From: Allomyces macrogynus ATCC 38327
Lineage: Eukaryota > Blastocladiomycota > Blastocladiomycetes > Blastocladiales > Blastocladiaceae
Length of the DNA: 35,416 bases
Assembly: GCA_000151295.1 (NCBI GenBank)
Contig: GG745335.1
Location: 1,392,047 to 1,427,462, forward strand
Direction of reading: 5' to 3'
Part shown: one piece after another, positions 10,388-20,532 of the stretch
Layout of the letters: each line of letters starts with the position of its first letter
Numbering within the stretch: the first letter of the stretch is position 1
The notes under the pieces: generated by a model
What the model was told of the DNA's origin: nothing
The model's input: only the letters and a program-made list of their open reading frames with translations
Databases searched by the model: none
Translations under genes and position numbers: made by a program

Positions 10388-12560
10388 CTAGAAGAACGCG
10401 CTCACGCGCGGCGCGCCATTTCCGTCCCGTGTCGACCGCGCCGCCGCGAGCCCGCCTGGTCCTGCCACCATGGGTCCCCCGGTCGTCGATCGCCCACCCA
10501 CGCTCGTCCCGGCGACAGGAACGGGGATCATGGACCGTGCGCCGCCGCCGCCATTCAGACCCAATGACGGTGGTGGCGGTGGTGGCGCCGAGGATCGCGC
10601 GGGGCTCGCCGACCGGTGCACCGATTCCATGAGCCGTGTCGCCGTCTGCGACTTGAGTGGCGAGAGTGTGCGGAACGGGAACGTGGCCGTGCCCGCGGCG
10701 GGCGGCATAGGGACGCCCGTGGCTGTAGATGGACGCGTGTAGACGGGTTCGTCGGCATGGAACCCGACGCGCGGCGAGGGGTTCTTGAGCAGGTCCGAGT
10801 TGAGCTGGCGGTGGAGAAACTCAACGACTACATGTGAAGCAACAAGAAAATGTGAGTGTGGGTTAGCGCATTGTTGAGCAAGTGCGTGAGACAAATGAAA
10901 ATGCGTACGCTCTTGCTGCTCCTTCTTACTCGCCTCCAACTGCTCTATCTCGCCCTTGAGTTGAGCGACCTCGGTACTCTTGGCCGCGAGCGCCGCCTCG
11001 GCATTCTCGAGCTGCTTGCGCACCGCCGTGACTTCACTCGACATCTGGTTCAGCATCCCTTGCCGCTCATCCAGCAGCTTCTCCTGCTGCAGCGTGACCA
11101 AATTCTTGGTCTTCAGCTTGGCCTTTTGCTCCTTCATCGCCTGCTGCAACTTACCAATGATCGCATTGCCCTTAGTAATCTCGCCCAACGCCTCCTTGAG
11201 CGAACTCTCGACCTGCGCGAGTTTCGCGCGCGTCACTTCGAGTTCCGTGGCCAAATGCTCACGGCGTTCGACTTCACGTTCGAGATCGCGCTGCGTGGAA
11301 CGCAACTGGTCCGAACGGTCGTGCTCGCGCGCCTCGAGTTGGCCAGCCTGCTCGGTCACGCGCTGCAGGTCGTGCTGGCACCGGTAGAGGTCCTGGTCGG
11401 CTGCGGCTTTTTCCGACTGCAGCGCCTGGTGCGTGCGCTGTAAGGCCGCGTAGTCGGCGGATAAGCGCGCGTGCGCGTCCTTGATTCCAGCGAGCGAGGA
11501 TTCGAGCGCGCGGTTCTGCGCAGCAAGTTGCTCGTACGAGGTGGAGGTCGTGGATTCCTTGATGGTCAAGGATTGGATCTGCGGAATGGTGCAGTGTGGT
11601 CAATCAACGTGGAGCGTGACGGTAGTCGAGAATCAAAGGACGAACCTTGCCCTCGAGCTGCGACTCGACGTTCCGCAGCTGCCGCGAGTGCTCTTGCCGC
11701 TCGCGGTCGCGCTCGGCTAACCGCTCCTCGCGCTCCTTGGCGAGTTCCTGTGCGTGTTGCATTGCGAGTTTGCGCAATTCCTCGGTGTGCGCCGTGCGCA
11801 CGTCGTCGAGCTGTTGCTGGATGCGCAAGGTGGCCTGCTTGGCGTCGTCGAGTTGCGTCTGCAAGGTCGTCGAGGTAGACGACTGCATTTGCTTGGCCAT
11901 GGCGAGCTCTTCCTATGCCGGATCGGTGCGTGGTGAGTGCGGATAGATAGACCAAGGGCACGGAGGGCGCCATGGCGCACCTTAAGCATGGCGACCTGCG
12001 AGGCCAGGTACTGCTTGATGGCATGGTCGTTGCCCGGGACAATGGCGAGCTCGAGGTGCACAATTTGCCGAAACGAGTTGGTCTCGACAATTTGCAGTGT
12101 CGGGCGTTGGCCAATGACGAGCTGCGCATCGAATCTAGCGCATGGTCATGGTCAGCCTGGACCACCACTGTATCCACTTCGCGCGCTGGTCCGAATCGAG
12201 CAGCCAAACATACTTGCCGTGCGCCGGACTCTGGCACGCGAGCGTCAGAAGCTCAATGACCTTGTCCGGGAACACATTGAAGTCGACGACGAGCCCCTGG
12301 CGCGCCTTGAGCTGGTGGTAGTCGTCCTCGGCGAGCGACAGCGAGTAGTGGAAGAACGGGTCCTTTTCCTGCGTCAGGAGCACGTCGAGCGTGCGCCGTG
12401 GGTCGCGGCTCGTTGTGAGTGTCGCCTGCGCCTGGATGGTGCTCGTGTGCAGGTCCTCGCCGACCACGGTCAGCGGGATCGTGGCCGTCCAGAGCGGGGG
12501 TGCGGGCGCGCGCATGGCGCCAGCACCCGGTGGCGGTGCGGGTGGTTTGAGGGCCATCAT
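10388..12560 (-). CDS. SAS6: Centriolar cartwheel protein SAS-6
   Basis: Exons on the minus strand are 12560-12214, 12134-11981, 11912-11646, 11578-10909 and 10827-10388 (625 residues). SAS-6 oligomers form the ninefold cartwheel that templates centrioles and basal bodies. The N-terminal head (about 1-165) contains DPFFHYSLSLAEDDYHQLK, then QGLVVDFNVFPDKVIELL (the conserved PISA-type motif), then LQIVETNSFRQIVHLELAIV and PGND. Phe137 in ETNSF aligns with the Phe that makes the head-head contact setting ninefold symmetry in other species. A long coiled coil follows (about 170-470) with the family motif IIGKLQQAMKEQKAKLKTKN then VTLQQEKLLDERQ, then LVEFLHRQLNSDLL after the last intron. The tail is Pro/Ser/Gly-rich and disordered. 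The last intron (10828-10908, 81 nt) is in frame and open. Presence of this gene indicates a flagellated life stage. Confidence 0.93.
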
Positions 12561-13342
12561 TCTTGAATCACCGGCGGCGAGGCGCACGAAACGGGTTGGC
12601 GGCACGATAAATGCAGCGGGTTCACGGCGCTGTCGGAAAGGAACGCGGGTGTCGAGCGCCGTGCAGCAATCGGCGCGCTGCAAATGTCGTCGGGCCGGCA
12701 GAGGTGCTGGGAGCGGGACAGGACTGCATCAGTCCCGTGAAATCCACGTTTTGCACGTTTGTGTTGCTGCCTCTCGCCCACCAGGCTTGCTCGAGTGCGG
12801 CCGCGCGGCAGCCGGCCTCAATGACGCCCAGTCGTGCTGCTCCCAAAAGCGCCCTTTCAAAGGCGAGGCCACCTGCTGCACTACGAGCTTCAAGACCCGC
12901 AAACGCGTTGCGACCGGCCGCGCTCCCCGCTCCTCCTCCTGGCGACCCCGTAACCAGCTTCTTCCTTCGCGACTTGGACCCCTCTTGATCTCCTTTCCGC
13001 GCCCCACACTGCTCTTGCGCGGCCCGCCCACTTTTTCTTCGCATCCCCCTCGCCGGGCAATAGACGCCTGCCCCAACCTTTGCCGCGCGTCGGCCAAGGT
13101 GCGGTGACCGAGACGCACCAGCACCGACTCGATCCATCNNNNNNNNNNNNNNNNNNNNNNNNNNNNNNNNNNNNNNNNNNNNNNNNNNNNNNNNNNNNNN
13201 NNNNNNNNNNNNNNNNNNNNNNNNNNNNNNNNNNNNNNCTTCTGAACCCACACGTAACCCCCTTCTCGACTCTGCGCTCGTCGGCTCGGCAGCTCGAGCC
13301 CCGCTCACGCTGGATCTCCCGACCGACAAACACTCTTCCGCC
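12561..13342. promoter_or_regulatory. Divergent promoter region of SAS-6 and CTL transporter, with gap
   Basis: Divergent genes are separated by 782 bases including the N block. Nothing in the readable sequence looks coding: the open frames are rich in Arg, Ala and Ser and have no recognisable motif. Upstream exons could be hidden in the gap. Confidence 0.4.
13139..13238. other. Assembly gap (100 N)
   Basis: Exactly 100 N bases, the usual placeholder for a scaffold gap of estimated or unknown size. It lies about 100 bases upstream of the CTL start codon, so promoter or 5' UTR sequence is missing. Order and orientation of the two sides rest on scaffolding only. Confidence 0.98.
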
Positions 13343-15443
13343 ATGCCGCGCGTCACGCCCATAGACGCTGTCCCGCAATACGACAAGCCGCCCGGGCCCA
13401 TCCACAACCGCAAGTGCCGCGATGTGATTTTTCTCATTATCTTCGGCGCCTATTGGGCGGGCATGATCATTCTCGCCATCTTGGCCGTCACCAATGGCGA
13501 CTCGCGCAGGCTAATGTATGCTCCCCGCGCGCGTTTCCTCGATTTGAGGATGTCGCGTGATTGAGGAGAGCCGTTTTCCTGATCCGTCGTTTTGCCCGAC
13601 ATAGGGTCCCGACCGACTCGGAGGGCAACATGTGTGGGCTCGACCTGTCGGCGTCGGGTAAGCGCAACCTCGCGACCAAGCCCTACCTCTACTTCTTCAA
13701 CCCGCTGCAGGCTACCGCCAAGCAAATCTGTGTCGACACGTGCCCCTCGGCGACGGGCGTCACGACGCTCACCAACAAGGTGTGCACGTACGACGTGTCG
13801 CCGTCGTCGGCCTCGGCGCTCGCGACGGCCGTCCAGCAAGGCACGTGCGCGTCGATCCTCTACATGTCGGCGCCGGCGCTCAACCGGTGTGTGCCGTCGG
13901 GCGATTTCAACCAAGCGATTGCGCTCGGACTCGGTGCGGGCAACGCCGGTCTCGCACAGAGTGCCGCCTCGCTGGTCGTCTGGGGGCAGGATATGGCACG
14001 CAACCTGATCCAGGACACAGCAACGACGTGGCCGTGGAATGCTCGGCGCGCTCGGCGCGGGCGTGCTCGCGTGCTTTATCTGGCTGCTGGTCCTGCGCTT
14101 CTTTGGTGGTCTGCTCACCTTCTTCACGATCATTGCCGTCGAGGGTGTGCTTGCTGGGTTTGCGTGGTACACGTACACGATGTGGCAGACCAAGTTGGCC
14201 GCGTATAACGTGGCGCTCGGCAACGGCGTGGCCACGGATGCGCTCAAGTACGACCGCGACACGGCGCTCGGGTTGTTTATTACGTGCACTGTGCTCGCGT
14301 CGGTGTTCTTGTTGATGATTATTGCCTTGCGCAAGCGGATCCGGATTGCCGTCAAGATTATCAAGGAGGCGTCGCGTGCAATCGGTGCCATGCCCATGAT
14401 CATCTTGTTCCCGCTCACGACGTTTGTGTCGATTCTCGTGCTCGTCGCGTACTATCTCGGGATCGCCGCGTATATTGCCACGACGCCCGACGTGACTAAC
14501 GTGAGCTTGCTCGGCGTGAATGCGACGATTGCCTACATCAAGTACTTCCAGTGGTACGCTCTCTTTTTTCTTGCTCTCGATTGACGTTCCCCGAGACGTC
14601 ACCTAACCAACGATCTAAACGCCTAGGTACCACCTGTTTGGGTTCCTGTGGACGCTCGCATGGCTCACGGGCATCAACCAAACAACGCTCGCTGGCGCGA
14701 TCGCGTCGTGGTACTGGACCATGGACAAGAAGCAAGTGCCGTCGTTTGCCGTGACCAAGTCGTTTGCGCGCACAATCCGGTACCACCTCGGGTCGATTGC
14801 GCTCGGGTCGTTTTTGATTGCCGTGACGCAATTGATTCGCGTGATCCTGGTGTACCTGCAGCGGCACCTGGCCCAGGCCAACAACCGCGTCGCCAAGATC
14901 ATCTTTGCGTGCCTGCAGTGCTGCTTTGCCTGCCTCGAGAAATTCATCAAGTTTATCAACAAGAACGCCTACATCATGATCAGCATCACGGGCGACTCGT
15001 TCTGCACGGCCGCGCGCACCGCAACCGAACTCTTGGTTCGCAACGCGTTCCGGCTCATCGCCGTCGATTTCGTGGCCGGGTTCCTCGTGTTCCTGTCGAA
15101 AGCCGCCGTCTCGGTCGGGATCGCGTTTGGGCTCTACGCGCTGCTGCAGTACACGAACGCGCAGGGCTTGACGCAGACGCAGTTTATTGGCGCCGTCTGT
15201 ATTCTCGTCTGGGTCGCGTGCTGGATGATCGTGTCTGGGTTCTTCGGAGTCTACCGGATGGCCATCGACACGATTTTCTTGTGCTTCTGCGAAGACTGCG
15301 AGCGGAACGACGGGTCCGACGAGAAGCCGTATTACATGAGTCCGGATTTGGCGGCACTCACGTCGGTCAAGCCGCAGGGCGCGCCGCAGATCGCGACGGT
15401 GCCGGTCAAGACGGCCAAGATGACTCAGGTCAAGAAGTCGTAG
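13343..15443 (+). CDS. Choline-transporter-like protein (CTL/SLC44 family), first copy
   Basis: Exons are 13343-13515, 13605-14553 (with one surplus base near 14038) and 14627-15443; the corrected product is about 645 residues, normal for the family. It starts NRKCRDVIFLIIFGAYW (first membrane helix), followed by a Cys-rich extracellular loop and about nine further hydrophobic segments. The family hallmark is in the C-terminal half: KKQVPSFAVTKSFARTIRYH, then LGSIALGSFLIAVTQLIRVI, CCFACLEKFIKFINKNAYIM and ISITGDSFC. CTL proteins are plasma or organelle membrane transporters linked to choline and ethanolamine; the substrate here is not proven. After TTWPW the frame changes with no room for an intron; removing one A from GGAATG restores TTWPWMLGALGAG. 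The C-terminus ends in a Lys-rich cytosolic tail. Confidence 0.92.
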
Positions 15444-16020
15444 GCGGTGCAGAGGGAGTAGGGCGGGGTGGAGAGACTTTTGGGGGACTGGATCGGGCGG
15501 CACGAAGGCGGGAATAGAGACTGTGGAGCTCGCTGAGCGAGCGGGTCGGGGGGCGACGAACGGACGTAGAGCGGACCGTGAACCAATACACCTTTCTTGC
15601 GCGACGGATCTGTCTTGTGGCGAGCGCATTTTTTGGGTGGAGAACACGGCGAATGGACAAACCACGCCATTTCGACGCTGGTTTGGCGAATCACACCGGG
15701 AGAATCCGCCGAGTCGTCAGCATATCCCTTTCTGCGTGCACGACGAATTGGTCTTGCACGCCTGATCTACCATTCGCTTCTTCCTTCGCTAGTACTTCAC
15801 ATTGGATCTAATGGCTCGCGAACGGCTCAATCAAATCATTTCCACAATAAAGAAACTATGGACAAACCCGCTCCGTTCCAACTCGCTCCTGGCAGACGGA
15901 CCATCACCAGAGCGCACTCGCTCCCTCCCCCACCATCGACCGCGTCCAGCGCGATCCTCATTCACGAAAATCTCCCTCCCTCCCTCCCTCCCTCCCCTTC
16001 ACGCGCCTCTGTTCCTTCTC
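15444..16020. other. Convergent intergenic region (CTL and secreted-protein 3' ends)
   Basis: About 580 bases without a supported gene. An AATAAA at about 15846 on the plus strand could be a polyadenylation signal for the CTL gene. A TCCC microsatellite lies at 15973-15997. Open frames here are Ser/Arg/Pro-rich and unconvincing. Confidence 0.4.
15973..15997 (+). repeat. (TCCC)6 microsatellite
   Basis: Six tandem TCCC units lie about 25 bases beyond the stop codon of the minus-strand secreted-protein gene, thus in its 3' UTR as a GGGA repeat. Confidence 0.85.
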
Positions 16021-17436
16021 TTAGTAAAAGAATAGATCGTCGAGCTCCTCGTCATACTGGTCGACAATCGACGCCTCCTCGAGCGCCTCGTCCCACAGAT
16101 CCTCGAGCGAGTCCTCGGAGTACGAAAAGCCGGCGGGCTCATCGTCGTCATCCTCGGCGAACGCATCAATATCGGCGAGCGAGTAGGGCAGGTTTTCCTT
16201 GCCGCGCGGCGGGACAGGCAGCGACTTGGGCGGGTTGGCAAGATGCTCCTTGGTCGCCTGGCACGTCTGCAAGTCGACAAAATCAAAGATCATCGGGCCC
16301 ACGGACCCGACACAACCAGCGTCGGCCAGCTTGTAGGAGACTTCAAACTTGATTCCGACGCTCGGCTCGTGCGCGGGATACGGGATTTCTATCGGAGGGG
16401 AAGAGAAGCTGTTAGTGCTTGAAGACAAGCGCGAACGCAATACGAGAAGCGTACCCTTGGCCGTGAACTTTTCCTTGATCTCAAACACAATCTTGCCCAA
16501 GTCAGCCATCTCCGGGACCGACCGGTCAAGCACCGACGTGTGAATCGTCATCGAACCCACGAGCACGCGCATCGACAGGTCGCGCAGCTCGCACCGCGGG
16601 CGCACGCCCGTGATGCGCAATAAAGTCCGCAGCGACCCGGCTTGCAAGAACCCAAATGTCTCGGCCGACGATGCGCCGCCGCCCTCAATCGGCTTGGTCG
16701 TGAGCGTAATCACATGCGTCTCCGGGACGGCCTTGGCCGAGTCGGTCGTGGTCACCGTTGACCGGTCGTAAATGGCCGTGGCCCACTTGGCGACATCCGT
16801 CTCCTTGACAAACGCGTCGAGCCCGAGCGTTGCCAATGCCGTGGTCACTTTCGGGTTGGCCTTTTGCAGGTTATCCTTCCACGTCGACAGCTTGGTCGTC
16901 ATGTCCTTGATATCCGACAGCGGCGGCGGCGGGATCCGGTGCTTGGCCGAGTGCGCCGATCCGACAATATCAATCGCCTCGGCAAAGTCGACGACCGTTC
17001 TGAACACTTCCTTGATACTCGGCGTCACCTGGTCCCAGGCTTCGGCAAACTTGGGCGAGCTCAGAATCTCCTTGGGGAACAGGTGCCGCAGGAACGTGGG
17101 TGCCGCCTCGACGCGGATCACGCGCGGCGAGAGCACGCGCGAAGGGACACTGATGAGGTCGGCGAGCCCAACACTCGCGCCGGGCTCAGCAGGAGCTACG
17201 ACGTTTACGGCGGCCGAGAGCTGGTTGAAGGGCCCCGTCTGCGCGGGCGACTTGAGGTCGAGCTTGGCGTCGTTGGCCGCGTGCTTGACAGGGAACATGG
17301 TCGAGCACGACTCGATGCCCGGGAAGTGGCCCGGCTGGAAGGTGATAGTCTCGGCGAGCACGGCCGGCGCCATGGGCGCGAGCAGCGCCGCAAACAGCGC
17401 GAGCAGCGTAAGAACGGACGTCGTCGTGGGCCGCAT
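16021..17436 (-). CDS. Secreted protein of unknown function with acidic C-terminus
   Basis: Exons are 17436-16455 and 16388-16021 (449 residues). The Met at 17436 opens a textbook signal peptide: MRPTTTSV, a Leu/Ala-rich core, and a likely cleavage after AVLA before ETITFQPG. An upstream in-frame Met (17475) would only add an acidic leader before the signal, so it is disfavoured. The mature protein has scattered Cys (for example ESCSTMF, RPRCELRD, DAGCVGSVG, LQTCQATK) that could form disulfides and no membrane helix. The last ~60 residues are strongly acidic (EDDDDE, DSLEDLWDEALEEA, DEELDDLFFY). I do not recognise the family. A TATA-like box lies about 75 bases upstream. The 66-nt intron is in frame and open, so an intron-retaining form would also be translatable. 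Extracellular, cell-wall or vacuolar location is possible. Confidence 0.75.
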   Translation of the reverse strand: MRPTTTSVLTLLALFAALLAPMAPAVLAETITFQPGHFPGIESCSTMFPVKHAANDAKLDLKSPAQTGPFNQLSAAVNVVAPAEPGASVGLADLISVPSRVLSPRVIRVEAAPTFLRHLFPKEILSSPKFAEAWDQVTPSIKEVFRTVVDFAEAIDIVGSAHSAKHRIPPPPLSDIKDMTTKLSTWKDNLQKANPKVTTALATLGLDAFVKETDVAKWATAIYDRSTVTTTDSAKAVPETHVITLTTKPIEGGGASSAETFGFLQAGSLRTLLRITGVRPRCELRDLSMRVLVGSMTIHTSVLDRSVPEMADLGKIVFEIKEKFTAKGTLLVLRSRLSSSTNSFSSPPIEIPYPAHEPSVGIKFEVSYKLADAGCVGSVGPMIFDFVDLQTCQATKEHLANPPKSLPVPPRGKENLPYSLADIDAFAEDDDDEPAGFSYSEDSLEDLWDEALEEASIVDQYDEELDDLFFY

Positions 17437-17510
17437 CTTGGCGTAGAGGTCGGCGTCGTCGAGAGAGAGCGGCAACGGGAGCGCGGCGGCTGGCGTGGTC
17501 GGGCCTCCGC

Positions 17511-17517
17511 TTTATAT
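17511..17517 (-). promoter_or_regulatory. TATA-like box of the secreted-protein gene
   Basis: On the minus strand the sequence reads GATATAAAGCGG, about 75 bases before the ATG at 17436. This spacing fits a core promoter with a short 5' UTR. Inferred from sequence only. Confidence 0.45.
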
Positions 17518-17648
17518 CGCGTCCTAGTGTCGGGGGTGTGGGTGCAGGCACGAGATCTGTCGCGTGCAAGGGGCGGGGCGCAGGTGGGAGGAGGGCAACG
17601 GCATCAGCACGCGGGCCGTGGTGAACACGATCGCCGCCGTGGGAACGG

Positions 17649-17698
17649 TGTATTAACATGTGAGATGGGACAGCCCAAATATGGGTCCAGACGGGTGT
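17649..17698. repeat. Dispersed 50-bp repeat, copy A
   Basis: Begins TGTATTAACATGTGAG and ends GGGTCCAGACGGGTGT. It aligns over 50 bases with a second copy at 20831-20880 at roughly 80 per cent identity, while flanks do not match. It lies in the intergenic region upstream of the secreted-protein gene. Origin unknown: a short transposon remnant or a shared regulatory module. Confidence 0.7.
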
Positions 17699-18281
17699 CC
17701 ACCCGCGCCTCAACACACGAAAAAATGAGGGAACGGTGTTGGCAGGTTGCGCTCGCGGCTGGACGGAAACGAGCGAGATCACAGAGGCCGTTGTGGGAGA
17801 CGCGATCACGTCGTCTCGCGTGCATCTCACGCTGGTGTAAATGTTGAGGAGTGCGGCTTGGCGCGCCGAGCGTGCGAGACGTGTTGCGCTTTTATGATTT
17901 TATGACGTGCCGGCGTTATTACAACAGTTTGTCAGCAGCAGCGCATGGCACGCCAAGTGGAGCTCTGCAAACAACCACCGGCCCAAAACGCGTCCACCCA
18001 GCACGCACAAACCGACCGCACACAACCGCCTCGTTCCTTTCCAGACCAGCAGCAGCCAGCACGACCCACGCGCAGAGAACCAAAAATCGAATAATTCCCT
18101 GATCCGCCCCGCTTGGCGCCCGCTCTTCTCTCCTCCTCCTCTCTTCTCCTCCTCGCCTTTGCCAGCCCGCGCTCCACGCCCTTAGACCAGCCGATATCGC
18201 GCCGCTCTTCGCGAACATCAAGTAATCTCTTCTCTTCTGCCCCTTCCACTCGCTCGCTTCGCGCCGTTGCACCCGTTGCTC

Positions 18282-18287
18282 TATAAA
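18282..18287 (+). promoter_or_regulatory. TATA box candidate of the second CTL gene
   Basis: TATAAA in the context GCTCTATAAATCCC, about 220 bases before the start codon at 18505. Plausible core promoter; the transcription start is not determinable here. Confidence 0.45.
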
Positions 18288-18504
18288 TCCCGACGCGCTC
18301 TCCGCTTCACTGGCACCCCATCTGCTCCATCGACGTGGCTCCAACGCGTGCCCCTCTCCGCGTCGGCCCCATTCGCTCCCCTTTCCCTACTTGATCCGCC
18401 GCGCACCACGCTCCGCGACCTCTCCGACCCCTCTGCTCCACAGCGTACCCAGCAACTCCCCGCACTCGATCCGAGCCACCGCTCCAACACCGCCATCGCC
18501 GAAC

Positions 18505-20532
18505 ATGGCGCAACAGCAGCCGAACCCGTACGGCGCCTACCAGGCCTACCCGCCGCAAGCCGGCACCGGTGCCGGCGGTTACCCACAGCCGCCCGGCGGC
18601 ATGCCCTACGCGCCGTCGCCGACGCCCATGTACCCCGAACAGCAGCCCATGTACCCGATGCAGCAGCAGCAGTCGTACCCGATGCAGCAGCAGGGCGGCG
18701 GCGCCATGCCGCAGTACCCGCCCGCGCAGCCCTACCCGCCGCAACAGCAGCCGCTTGCGGTTGGCGGCGCGCCGCCCAAGACCGAGCCGACCCCGAGCGC
18801 CCCGCCGCAGTACGGTTCGCAGCAAGTGTTTGTCGAGCCGCAGGGCTCGGGCGCTCGTTTTGCGCCGCCTAAGGGTCCGCAGGTAGGTGGAGTTTGATGT
18901 GTGTGTTGCGACCCTCTTTCGATTTCGATATAATTTCCCCTTCTCTTTTCTTCTTTTCCCTCCCCGCAGGACTCTGGGCGGCGATTCTCTTCATCGTCCA
19001 CCTCGGCGCGTTCATTTGCTTGGCGGCCATCTCGATCCCCAAGATTGACTTCACGACCATGTCACTCAAGTCGGGCGCGACGCCCTTTTCGGGCCGTGCG
19101 CCGGCGTCGCGGTCGCCGCAGGGTGGCGGGATTGGGTTGTCCAAGTCGGCGATTTCGGCCATGGTCATTGGCGTCGTGGCCGCAGGCGTGCTGAGTCTCT
19201 GCTACCTGCTCGCGATGCGCCGGTTCCCGAAAAAGTTGATCAAGTTCACGTTCTTCTTTGCGATCGCGTATTACATTGCCATGGCGGTGCTGTCGTTTGT
19301 GCTGACCAAGTACGTTTGTTCTTGGCCGTTTGATGAGTCGGTTGATGGTTGGGCGATGTTGAACTGACGCGTATTCGTTCCCGCCAAACCAGGAACATTG
19401 CCGCGGCCGTCGTGAGCCTGATCATTGTCGTCATCTTTGCCCTGTGCTACCGTGCCTACCGCGAACGCATGCCGTTTGCCAGTGTCATGCTCGCGACCGT
19501 CGCCGACGTGACGATGAAGTATGGCGGCACCGTCTGGACCGGCATCTTTGGCCTCGTTCTCGGGCTCGGCTACCTAATCTTCTGGGCTGTGAGCATCATC
19601 GCCTTCTACTTGTACTTCGGGAACCCCACGACGACGACGTCCCCGTCTACGGGCCAGACGCGCACCACCGTGAACGCGGCGCTCTACCCGATCTACGTGT
19701 TCAGTCTCTTCTCGTGGTACTGGACGTCGCAAGTGATTTCGAATGTCGTGCACGTGACGGTCGCAGGCGTGTTTGCCTCGTTTTATTTCCTGTCGGGTTC
19801 GCCGACGGGCATGCCGTCGAGCCCGACGTGGGGCGCGTTCAAGCGGGCCACGACCACGTCGTTTGGGTCGATTTGCTTTGGGTCGTTGATCATTGCCCTG
19901 ATCCAGACGACGCGCGCCGTGTTGCGGCAGATTGCGCAGGATTCGGATTCGGCCGTGGGCGCGTTCCTGGCGTGCTGTATCGAGTGCCTGTTGGCGTGGA
20001 TCGAGGGGTTGGTCGAATACTTCAATTTCTATGGTACGCGTCTCGATCGCAAACTGTTTCGGTACTCCTTGCTCCCAACTGACTTCCGGACCTTTTCCAC
20101 CGTCTAGCCTTCACGCAGGTCGCCATCTACGGCAAGCCCTTCTGCCGCGCGGGCAAGGACACGTGGACCATGATCAAGGATCGCGGCGTGGACGCGATCA
20201 TCAACGACTCGCTGATTGGCAACGTGCTGTTTTTCGGCGCGCTCTTGGTTGCTGGGATCAATGTGCTCATTGCCTGGATCGTGTTTGCCGTGGGGAGCGC
20301 AATCGAGAGCTCGGCCACGTCGGGCGGAGCGCTCGCGCTGGTCCTGATTTGCGCAGCCCTGATGGGCATGGTCGTGCTTATGCTGGTCGCGTCGGTGATC
20401 GAGTCGGGCACGGCGACGACTTTCGTGTGCTTGGCCGAGGACCCGCAGGCTCTGCGCGCGACCAAGCCGGCGCTCTGGGACCAGATTCGTGCGACCTACC
20501 CGGAGGCAGCGTTTGTGAATATGTACGCGTGA
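18505..20532 (+). CDS. Pns1-like choline-transporter-like protein (CTL/SLC44), second copy
   Basis: Exons are 18505-18886, 18970-19309, 19393-20033 and 20108-20532 (595 residues). The first ~125 residues form a Pro/Gln/Tyr-rich cytosolic tail with PQQPNPYGAYQAYPP-like repeats, as in yeast Pns1. About ten membrane helices follow, from LWAAILFIVHLGAFICLAA onward. Family motifs: MPFASVMLATVADVTMKYGG, SFGSICFGSLIIALIQTTRA, CCIECLLAWIEGLVEYFNFY, FTQVAIYGKPFCRAGKDTW and IKDRGVDAIINDSLIGNVLF. It is a likely plasma-membrane protein; the transported substrate is unproven. The first donor is uncertain. Splicing at 18886 keeps frame and gives QVGLWAAI, but the family usually has an Asp before LWA. A donor at 18882 would supply that Asp only if one base is missing in GACTCTGG. 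It is more divergent than the first CTL copy, so not a recent tandem duplicate. Confidence 0.9.

Larger units (their letters stand above)
17437..18504. promoter_or_regulatory. Divergent promoter region of the secreted-protein and second CTL genes
   Basis: About 1.07 kb between divergent start codons. It contains a TATA-like box for each gene (17511-17517 minus, 18282-18287 plus) and one copy of the 50-bp dispersed repeat (17649-17698). A pyrimidine-rich stretch (TCTTCTCTCCTCCTCC, about 18123-18155) precedes the CTL gene. No further gene is supported. Confidence 0.5.

Noticed and set aside
14038..14039. Programmed ribosomal frameshift in the CTL gene
   Set aside because: No slippery heptamer or downstream structure is apparent, and similar one-base slips occur at homopolymers in several unrelated genes of the window, pointing to assembly error.
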